Shown one piece after another: positions 22,670-28,684 of a stretch of DNA of 32,212 bases. The notes beneath the pieces are model-generated. The model ran no database searches, was not told the DNA's origin, and saw nothing but the letters and a program-made list of their open reading frames with translations. How positions within the stretch are numbered: position 1 is the first letter of the stretch; each line of letters starts with the position of its first letter. The stretch is from Candidatus Altimarinota bacterium (GTDB lineage: Bacteria; Patescibacteriota; Gracilibacteria; UBA1369; LOWO2-01-FULL-3): contig JAESSS010000091.1 in NCBI GenBank assembly GCA_016763975.1, forward strand, positions 1 through 32,212. Reading direction: 5' to 3'. The position numbers and the translations under genes are program-made.

Positions 22670-23911
22670 TTATTTACCGATAGATTCGTAAGTGAATTCT
22701 GGAGGAGGGTTTTTGAGGAAGTTTCGTCCGTCGAGGAGGAGGGGGGTGTTCATTGACGAGGCGATTTTTGACCAGTCGAGTTCTTGGAATTCTGGCCATT
22801 CGGTGATTAGGAGGAGGGCGTCGGCGTTTTGGGCGGCTTCTTCAGCGGATGCGCAGTTGTTGAGGGGGTGTTTTGAGGCGGGGTCGTAGGCTTGGATTTT
22901 GGCGCCTTCTTCAGCGAGGAGTTTGGCGATTGTGAGGGATGGAGCTTCGCGCATGTCGTCGGTGTGGGGTTTGAATGAGAGACCGAGGAGGGCGATTGTT
23001 TTGCCGTTTAGGTCGGAGATGTGTTTGCGCAGTTTGTGGAAAAGTAGGGATTTTTGTTTGCGGTTTACTTCTTCGGTGGCTTGAATTATTTCAAAATTGT
23101 GACCGTGTTCTTTTCCAGTTTCGATAAAAGCTTGGACGTCTTTGGGGAAACATGATCCGCCGTAGCCGATGCCGGCACGGAGAAATTTGCTGCCGATACG
23201 TGAGTCGAGGCCCATTCCTTTGGCGACGTCGTGGATGTTGCCGCCTGCTTTTTCGCAGAAGTTGGCCATTTCATTGATGTAGGAGATTTTGGTGGCGAGA
23301 AAGGCGTTGGAGGCGTATTTGATTATTTCGGCACTTTTTATATCGGTGAAAAGGATCTTATCTTTGTTTTTTTCGTATAATTCTATCAGTTTTTCTTTTG
23401 CTTTTTCGGAGTCAGTTCCCAGTACGATGCGGTCTGGGTGGAGGGTGTCGTCGACGGCAGTTCCTTCGCGGAGGAATTCCGGATTGGATACGATGTCGAA
23501 TTCTTGATCAGTTTGTTCTTGGATAATCGTTCTACACATTTCTGCTGTTCCGACGGGCACGGTGGATTTGTTTACAAAAACTTTGTATTCGTTGGCGTGT
23601 TCACAGAAACTTTTTGCTACGGCTTTAACGTATTTGAGATCGGCTTTGTGGTCTTGGCCCATTGGTGTGCCGACTGCGGAAAAAATCACTTCTCCAAATT
23701 CGATGGCTTCTTGGATATTTGTGCTGAAAGTGAGATTGTTGCTGGCGAGCAGTTCTTCGAGGCCGGGTTCGTAAATTGGAATTTTTCCTTGGCGTAGGTT
23801 TTCTATTTTCTTTTGATCAATGTCCATACATAAAACGTCGTGTCCCATTTCTGCGAGACAAATACCTGTAGTGAGGCCGACGTATCCTGTGCCAATGATT
23901 GCAATTTTCAT
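22670..23911 (-). CDS. ugd: UDP-glucose 6-dehydrogenase
   Basis: NAD-dependent oxidation of UDP-glucose to UDP-glucuronate in the cytosol, a precursor for surface polysaccharides. It is 413 residues and complete. Seen: the Rossmann motif GTGYVGLTTG (residues 7-16), GTPMGQDHKADL, NKSTVPVGTA, NPEFLREGTA, and the catalytic Cys254 in GYGGSCFPKD, then LGLSFKPHTDDMREAPS. No other sugar genes are adjacent, so it stands alone. Start ATG 23911 has a CATAAT -10 only eight bases upstream and no Shine-Dalgarno, suggesting a leaderless mRNA. It is divergent from the sigma-like gene. Confidence 0.96.
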   Translation of the reverse strand: MKIAIIGTGYVGLTTGICLAEMGHDVLCMDIDQKKIENLRQGKIPIYEPGLEELLASNNLTFSTNIQEAIEFGEVIFSAVGTPMGQDHKADLKYVKAVAKSFCEHANEYKVFVNKSTVPVGTAEMCRTIIQEQTDQEFDIVSNPEFLREGTAVDDTLHPDRIVLGTDSEKAKEKLIELYEKNKDKILFTDIKSAEIIKYASNAFLATKISYINEMANFCEKAGGNIHDVAKGMGLDSRIGSKFLRAGIGYGGSCFPKDVQAFIETGKEHGHNFEIIQATEEVNRKQKSLLFHKLRKHISDLNGKTIALLGLSFKPHTDDMREAPSLTIAKLLAEEGAKIQAYDPASKHPLNNCASAEEAAQNADALLLITEWPEFQELDWSKIASSMNTPLLLDGRNFLKNPPPEFTYESIGK

Positions 23912-23919
23912 GAGGCTAG

Positions 23920-23946
23920 ATTATGTGAAAAAGAGGGCATGGGCAA
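23920..23946 (-). promoter_or_regulatory. Candidate ugd promoter, predicted leaderless
   Basis: On the minus strand TTGCCC (23946-23941), a 15-base spacer and CATAAT (23925-23920). Eight bases separate the -10 from the ATG at 23911. Confidence 0.4.
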
Positions 23947-23962
23947 GGGCTTTAGTTTATGT

Positions 23963-23991
23963 TTGACATATGGCTAAGGGCTAGGCATAAT
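23963..23991 (+). promoter_or_regulatory. Strong promoter of the sigma-like gene and rdgB
   Basis: A consensus TTGACA (23963-23968), 17-base spacer and CATAAT (23986-23991): the best housekeeping-type promoter in the window. The predicted start near 23998 lies 16 bases before the TTG start. Confidence 0.7.
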
Positions 23992-24013
23992 TCAGGCTCT
24001 TTAAAGAAATATT

Positions 24014-25222
24014 TTGGATTTATATGTAGAAAAACAGTGTGTTGATCAGATGAAGGAGGGCGAACTCTCTAAGTTTATGATGCTTTTTGAGGCAAATTTT
24101 GCTGCGACATATCGTTATGTGTCTAGGCGTGTGGAAGATCGTTTTGATATCGAGCGGATTGTGAAATTGACTTTTTTGGATGGGCTTGGTCAAATTCAAA
24201 ACACTCCAACAGATACTTCTTATTTAACTTGGTTATATTCTTTGGCTAAACCGCGAGTTTGGGCTCATTTAAACAAATCGGGTTTCGGAAAAAATCAGTT
24301 TAGGGGAGAAGGGGAGTTGGCGGAAAAGATGGAAAAGGTTTTGGGCAAAATGTCCTTGGAAGAACGTGAAATTTTGAGATTAAAGTTTTTTGAGGAATTG
24401 GCGGATGGGGATGTGATGACGGTTTTGGGATTGGAGGAAGGTACTATCGGAGCAGAAATTTCTAGAGTTTTGAAACGGGCACACTTTTTGTTGTTTGGTG
24501 AAAGTAATAGTGCTCAAGGAGTTTATTTTGGTGAATTGAGTGGGTTTTTGGAGCGTGCACGTGATGCGGAATTGATAGAAGTGCCGGAGGCTTTTAAATT
24601 GAGTTTGAGAGCTGAAATTAGTTCAAAAATTGATCGTAGAGATTTTGCGGTGGAGGTGGAGGAGGTTGTGGAAGAGCGAATTGAAAAACCGCCAGTGGAA
24701 ATCAAGGATGGCAATATTGTTGGTTCTGATGATCCGGCAAAAGTTTTTGTAGAGGCGGCGCGCAAGATGAGAGAAGAGGAACAGGCTGAGGATTTGTCTG
24801 CGGAGAGAGAGTTTGAGCGGAAGGAAAAGATTTTGGATTTGTTTGATCGTTTCAAACATTTGATTGTGGCAGTGCCGTTGGTGCTTTTTGTGGTAGTGGT
24901 GGGAGTTGTTTATTGGAATCTTGTGGGATTTGATCGGGATCGTGGATTTGTGGCGGCTTGTGGTGAGGTGAAGGTGGATTATGATGGTGATTTTGCTGAT
25001 AATGAACGTCGTTCTGTGGATAGTGAGATTGTGAAGCGAGTTTGTGGAAAATTTGAAGTGAATGCTTTGCATGTGGAGATGAGAGAGGATGGTTTTGTGG
25101 AAGTAAAAGTTGACGTGCCGGGGCAATTTCTGGAATATGAATGGCGAGTCCGTGATGAGGACTGGAGAATCAAAAAATATGCAAGAAATATTGATCGCGA
25201 CGGGAAATCCGGGAAAGTATAA
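24014..25222 (+). CDS. Sigma-70-like (ECF-type) protein fused to a transmembrane helix and outer domain (402 aa)
   Basis: The N-terminal half resembles an ECF sigma factor. A region-2-like segment (about 25-62, LFEANFAATYRYVSRRVEDRFDIERIVKLTFLDGL) and a region-4-like helix-turn-helix (about 105-160, MEKVLGKMSLEEREILRLKFFEELADGDV, LGLEEGTIGAEISRVLKRA) are visible. An acidic, glutamate-rich linker follows (185-280), then one membrane helix (about 283-302, IVAVPLVLFVVVVGVVYWNLV) and a 100-residue C-terminal domain predicted outside the cell. The usual acidic residues of region 2.2 are only partly kept. It may be a membrane-held sigma factor or a degenerate regulator. The start is uncertain: TTG 24014, or ATG 24050 or 24080. 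It overlaps rdgB by 44 bases. Confidence 0.7.
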   Translation: MDLYVEKQCVDQMKEGELSKFMMLFEANFAATYRYVSRRVEDRFDIERIVKLTFLDGLGQIQNTPTDTSYLTWLYSLAKPRVWAHLNKSGFGKNQFRGEGELAEKMEKVLGKMSLEEREILRLKFFEELADGDVMTVLGLEEGTIGAEISRVLKRAHFLLFGESNSAQGVYFGELSGFLERARDAELIEVPEAFKLSLRAEISSKIDRRDFAVEVEEVVEERIEKPPVEIKDGNIVGSDDPAKVFVEAARKMREEEQAEDLSAEREFERKEKILDLFDRFKHLIVAVPLVLFVVVVGVVYWNLVGFDRDRGFVAACGEVKVDYDGDFADNERRSVDSEIVKRVCGKFEVNALHVEMREDGFVEVKVDVPGQFLEYEWRVRDEDWRIKKYARNIDRDGKSGKV

Positions 25223-25772
25223 AGAGATCATGGAGGTCTTGGGATCATTGGATTTCGACTTTGTTTTTTTGAAGGACCTGAATATTGATTCCAGTGATTT
25301 TGAGGAGGACGGAGTGGATTTTAAAGAAAATGCTTATAAGAAAGCTGCCTATTTTCGCGAGAAAACTGGCATGATTACTTTGGCTGAGGATACCGGTTTG
25401 TTGGTGGACGCGTTGCCAGGAGAGTTGGGAGTGAAGACTCGGCGTTGGGGTGCGGGGGAGCATGCGAGTGATGCGGAATGGATTGAATATTTTATGCAGC
25501 GTATGGATTCAGAAGCAAATCGTAAGGCGCGTTTTGTCTGTAATGCCTGTATTATTGGGGATGATTTTCATGAACATTTTGAGGGGGAAACTGAGGGCGT
25601 GATTACTGCGGAATTGATGTGTGAGATTGAAGAAGGTTTGCCATTGGGAGCTTGTTTTTTGGCGGAAGGTCGAGAAAAAGTTTATTTAGCAATGAGCAAA
25701 GAAGAGAAAAATGCAATTTCTCATAGGGGTGTGGCGATCAATGCTATGAAGAGCTTTTTGGAAGGGAGATGA
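25179..25772 (+). CDS. rdgB: Non-canonical purine NTP pyrophosphatase (RdgB/Ham1 family)
   Basis: Hydrolyses dITP, ITP and XTP to the monophosphates, keeping deaminated bases out of DNA and RNA. Seen: ILIATGNPGKYKEI at the N terminus, DFEEDGVDFKENAYKKA, LAEDTGLLVDALPGELGV, the ARF segment and the C-terminal EEKNAISHRG. At 197 residues it is the normal size. The start was chosen at ATG 25179 because the family begins right at ILIATGN; an upstream in-frame ATG (25110) would add 23 unrelated residues. The purine-specificity motif GGFGYDPIF is missing, replaced by EGLPLGACF, so substrate range may differ. The last 29 bases overlap the convergent methyltransferase gene. Confidence 0.88.
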   Translation: MQEILIATGNPGKYKEIMEVLGSLDFDFVFLKDLNIDSSDFEEDGVDFKENAYKKAAYFREKTGMITLAEDTGLLVDALPGELGVKTRRWGAGEHASDAEWIEYFMQRMDSEANRKARFVCNACIIGDDFHEHFEGETEGVITAELMCEIEEGLPLGACFLAEGREKVYLAMSKEEKNAISHRGVAINAMKSFLEGR

Positions 25773-26283
25773 GTAGGCCAGTTCCGATTGGTAGATGATA
25801 TGAGGTCCAGCCGGCTTTTTTGACCTTGTTTATGAAGGGTGTGAGGGCTTCTCGGTGGGAGTCGATGTTGTCAGTGATGATCATTTTGCAGTGGGGTGAG
25901 AGGGCGTCAAAATAGCTGCCGTGTTCTTCTTTGGTGGCGTCGAAGAAAGCGATGTCGAATTTGCCTTTGGGGATGTCTTCGGGGGCGTGGCCGAGAATTG
26001 CGTTGATGTTTGGGAGTTTGGATTTGGCGAAGTTGATCACGGCGAGGGGATAACGCTTTTTGGCGTTGGATTCCATGGTGTGAAGTTGGCCTTTGTTGTG
26101 AGTGAGGGCTTCGGCTAACCAGATTCCTGAGTAGCCGTTGGAGCTGCCAATTTCGAGTACTTTTTTGGCGCCGGTTTTTCGGATAAGTTGATTAAGAAAA
26201 AGACCTACTTCAGGAGTGATGTTCCAGTAGGTCTTTTGAGTTTTTTCTAGTTCGGTGAGGACTGCTTTAATTTGTGCTTTCAT
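25744..26283 (-). CDS. SAM-dependent O-methyltransferase (179 aa)
   Basis: A class I methyltransferase of the COMT-like O-methyltransferase family (CaiE/MdmC type). Seen: TPEVGLFLNQLI, the SAM-binding motif VLEIGSSNGYSGIWLAEAL, HTMES (acidic ribose ligand), APEDIPKGKFDIAFFDATKEEH with the metal-type aspartate, and ITDNIDSHR. The usual metal residues of the family correspond to FFDA and DN, which supports a divalent cation-dependent enzyme acting on catechol-like or other hydroxyl groups; the true substrate cannot be told. It is slightly shorter than the usual 210-220 residues at the N terminus. It is convergent with, and overlaps, rdgB. Confidence 0.88.
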   Translation of the reverse strand: MKAQIKAVLTELEKTQKTYWNITPEVGLFLNQLIRKTGAKKVLEIGSSNGYSGIWLAEALTHNKGQLHTMESNAKKRYPLAVINFAKSKLPNINAILGHAPEDIPKGKFDIAFFDATKEEHGSYFDALSPHCKMIITDNIDSHREALTPFINKVKKAGWTSYHLPIGTGLLISLPKSSS

Positions 26284-26298
26284 GCAGGGATTGTAGCA

Positions 26299-27564
26299 TT
26301 AAAAAGAGAGTTCAGGCTCAGGGATATTTCTTTGGTTTTCGATAGCGTTGATGCTAAAGGGGGTGTTAGGGTCGTTGAATGCTGCTAGTGCTGCTTCGAA
26401 TTCTGGGTCGTGTGTCATTGTTAACATGTCGAGTAATTCTTTTACTGGCCTGCAGCTTATCGCTTCTTTTGAGAGTTTAGGGAGGCGAGGATGCTCTGAA
26501 GTTAATAGGAAATTTAGTTTGTTTTGTTGCAATATGGCAAGATCCTTAGGAGTGAACCTTTCTATATTCGCAAGAATATATGCTGAGGGGCCGTTGAAAA
26601 GCCAACTTAGGAATGAGTGGTTTTCTTTTGTGAGAAGGTATTCAGTTCCAAGTTTTTTGATTAAGTCTGCCCAACCTTTTTTGTGTGAGTTTTCAATAAG
26701 TATTCGAAGAGAAGTTTCTTCGCAATGAAGGAGGTAGGGTAATCCGAGGGTTTTTATTTCAGCTGCTTTACTTTGATCAGCATCGCCGCTTCTAGGTTGT
26801 ATTGTTTGTGATAGTTTTGTACATAGGTCTCGTACCGTTTGTAAATCAGTTAACAATGCAAAGCCATCTTGTAGGAGGGCAACAGCAATTTCTGGAGATA
26901 GACTGACATAGAGTTCACCACTGACTTTAGGTTGTAAGGATAAGAAGTTTTCTATGGCACCTTTTTCTATAATTATGATTAGATAGTCGCGCCATTGTTC
27001 AAGATGACCTCCGGCGATCTGTAATCCGCATATCTGTTCTACTGAAAGTGTTTGGAGTTTTTCTTTTCCTAGTTTTATCAAAACTTCTGTAGGTATGCCA
27101 CTTTCGGCTAATTCGCAGATTTTGCCATGGCCTAATCCTGGTAATAGCTCTACTACCTTTTTGAGTCGCTCACCATCGTCGAAGGAAGTACCGATTGATT
27201 CCAATTCTCCAGGAGTAAGGGAGGTGATGTTCTCGTCGCTTAGAAAAGGGTATAGCCCTGGGTTGAGATCTTTTGCAGCAACGCGGGAAGCGACTTTTGA
27301 TCGTAGTGAGCTGATGGCTTCTTGCTCTTTCATTCCACATGGTCCTTCAAAATCTACTCCAGGAGATTTGATTTCCCCAGCTGCACGGAGTTCGTTATAT
27401 TTTGCGATATAGATTTCCAATAATTCTGGATTTGTTAAAACATCCTTAATCTCCTCGGAAGCACTACCTCCGGAAAGTTTAGATTTTATAAAGGCGAAGG
27501 TTGTTGTCATTAAATGAGCCTCGTCAGTGGAAAGGGCCTCAAGGTTTAGTGTTAGTGGTCTCAT
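26299..27564 (-). CDS. Hypothetical helical-repeat-like protein (421 aa), unknown
   Basis: An unrecognised soluble protein, rich in leucine and predicted helical, with repeated short units of the type LTPGELESIG, LSVEQICGL, LSPEIAVALLQDG, FTPKDLAIL and LSKEAI. Each has a Ser/Thr-Pro or Ser-x-Glu start followed by a helix, about 25-45 residues apart. The pattern suggests a solenoid of helical repeats, possibly of effector or adaptor type, but I cannot name the family. There is no signal peptide or membrane helix. It has its own strong promoter and a 5' leader of about 19 bases without a Shine-Dalgarno. The composition looks more balanced than in its neighbours. Confidence 0.65.
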   Translation of the reverse strand: MRPLTLNLEALSTDEAHLMTTTFAFIKSKLSGGSASEEIKDVLTNPELLEIYIAKYNELRAAGEIKSPGVDFEGPCGMKEQEAISSLRSKVASRVAAKDLNPGLYPFLSDENITSLTPGELESIGTSFDDGERLKKVVELLPGLGHGKICELAESGIPTEVLIKLGKEKLQTLSVEQICGLQIAGGHLEQWRDYLIIIIEKGAIENFLSLQPKVSGELYVSLSPEIAVALLQDGFALLTDLQTVRDLCTKLSQTIQPRSGDADQSKAAEIKTLGLPYLLHCEETSLRILIENSHKKGWADLIKKLGTEYLLTKENHSFLSWLFNGPSAYILANIERFTPKDLAILQQNKLNFLLTSEHPRLPKLSKEAISCRPVKELLDMLTMTHDPEFEAALAAFNDPNTPFSINAIENQRNIPEPELSF

Positions 27565-27589
27565 AATTTGTATGTTAAAAAAGGCGCTT

Positions 27590-27617
27590 ATACTAGCACT
27601 TCAGGAGTTTTTGTCAA
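27590..27617 (-). promoter_or_regulatory. Promoter of the 421-residue orphan
   Basis: On the minus strand TTGACA (27617-27612), a 16-base spacer ending in TGC and TAGTAT (27595-27590), an extended -10. It begins directly after the stop codon of the upstream channel gene. Confidence 0.65.
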
Positions 27618-27622
27618 AAAAT

Positions 27623-28636
27623 TTAGTCACGAATGATGCTGCGCGCAACTACTACGGTGAAGAGTGCCATCAAGGCAGCGCCGGTAAAGGCTTCTGCGGC
27701 TGCGAGGAAGCGAAGGCCGCCGACTACGTGATAATCTCCGTATCCAAGTGTAGTAAAGGTTACGATACTGAAATAGAGGGAGTCGATGAAGGATGGGCGG
27801 ATTGCGTGGCCATCGTAGAAGAGGCTGTTGCTTGAGGTATAAATTGTGGCACAGAGCAAGATCAGTCCGGTAGATACGCCAAGAACTCTGTTAAAGGAAG
27901 TTCCGTATTTGCAAAGCAAGTCTCCAAAAATCATGTTTAACCAACGGCTGGGACTTTTTTTGCTTTCTGAACGGCGTTTAGCGACCATTGCTTTGTAGTG
28001 ATATTCGTCAGATTTTTTGTGTAGAGAAGAGTTTTTGTACATCTCTTTGATCTGTTTGTATTCAATAGATGCGAAGTGGAAATTTTTCTCTTTTTCTGAT
28101 TTTAGTTCTGTTCCAAAATGAGTTTTTTCGTCTGTGATAGTACTGTCCAGTGCGACATCTTTGATTGTGGCATCGCTAAAATTACAGTTTATTAATTTTG
28201 CTGCGCGGAGGTTTATGCCGCTACAATCAGCGTTTTGGAAGTGACAACTATTGATTGTGGCGTTACGGAATTCTGCGTGAGAAAGATCGGCGTCTTCGAA
28301 ATGACAGTTGTGAATTCGTCCGGACTCAAAATTGCAGTGTTTTAATTCAGCTCCTTCGAAATGAATATTTGATAAAATAACAATATCTTCGCTGTATCCT
28401 TGGTCGCTACTTTGAACAGGTACGCGGAAATCAAAACCGGAAAGAATGGCTCCTCTTAGGTCGATGCCATCTTCCATTTCGGGATCGTTTAGGTACTTGA
28501 AGCGTTTTACTTTTTCGCGGAAAAGCACAGGGCTTAAGTAACATCGTGATTTTTGAATTTCCTTAAGGAGTTTTTTTCCTTCGGGAGTAATCCACCTTTC
28601 ACGTAATTCTTCTAATTTTTCGTTTGGGTAATCCAT
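27623..28636 (-). CDS. Pentapeptide-repeat protein fused to a potassium-channel-like pore (337 aa)
   Basis: A soluble N-terminal helical part (1-55) is followed by pentapeptide repeats (about 58-165, pattern A(D/N)LxxxxF, for example CHFEDADLSHAEF and CNFSDATI), which fold as a right-handed beta helix. A basic linker comes next, then a two-helix ion-channel domain: helix about 250-268, pore SLYFSIVTFTTLGYGDY with filter TLGYGD (296-301), helix about 305-330. This is the bacterial Ion_trans_2 (2TM) layout, a likely K+ channel gated or located by the repeat domain. The gene is complete. A consensus -10 lies six bases before the ATG, so the mRNA is probably leaderless. The combination occurs in other bacteria; the ligand is unknown. 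Confidence 0.88.
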   Translation of the reverse strand: MDYPNEKLEELRERWITPEGKKLLKEIQKSRCYLSPVLFREKVKRFKYLNDPEMEDGIDLRGAILSGFDFRVPVQSSDQGYSEDIVILSNIHFEGAELKHCNFESGRIHNCHFEDADLSHAEFRNATINSCHFQNADCSGINLRAAKLINCNFSDATIKDVALDSTITDEKTHFGTELKSEKEKNFHFASIEYKQIKEMYKNSSLHKKSDEYHYKAMVAKRRSESKKSPSRWLNMIFGDLLCKYGTSFNRVLGVSTGLILLCATIYTSSNSLFYDGHAIRPSFIDSLYFSIVTFTTLGYGDYHVVGGLRFLAAAEAFTGAALMALFTVVVARSIIRD

Positions 28637-28642
28637 CGAGGT

Positions 28643-28648
28643 ATTATA
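28643..28648 (-). promoter_or_regulatory. Consensus -10 of the pentapeptide/channel gene, predicted leaderless
   Basis: A perfect TATAAT on the minus strand, preceded by TGG (extended -10) and followed after six bases by the ATG. The -35 (TTCCCA at 17 bases) is poor. The predicted transcription start coincides with the start codon. Confidence 0.6.
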
Positions 28649-28684
28649 CCAGAATGAGGCTAGCTTGGGAAGAGCGGAGGCTGT

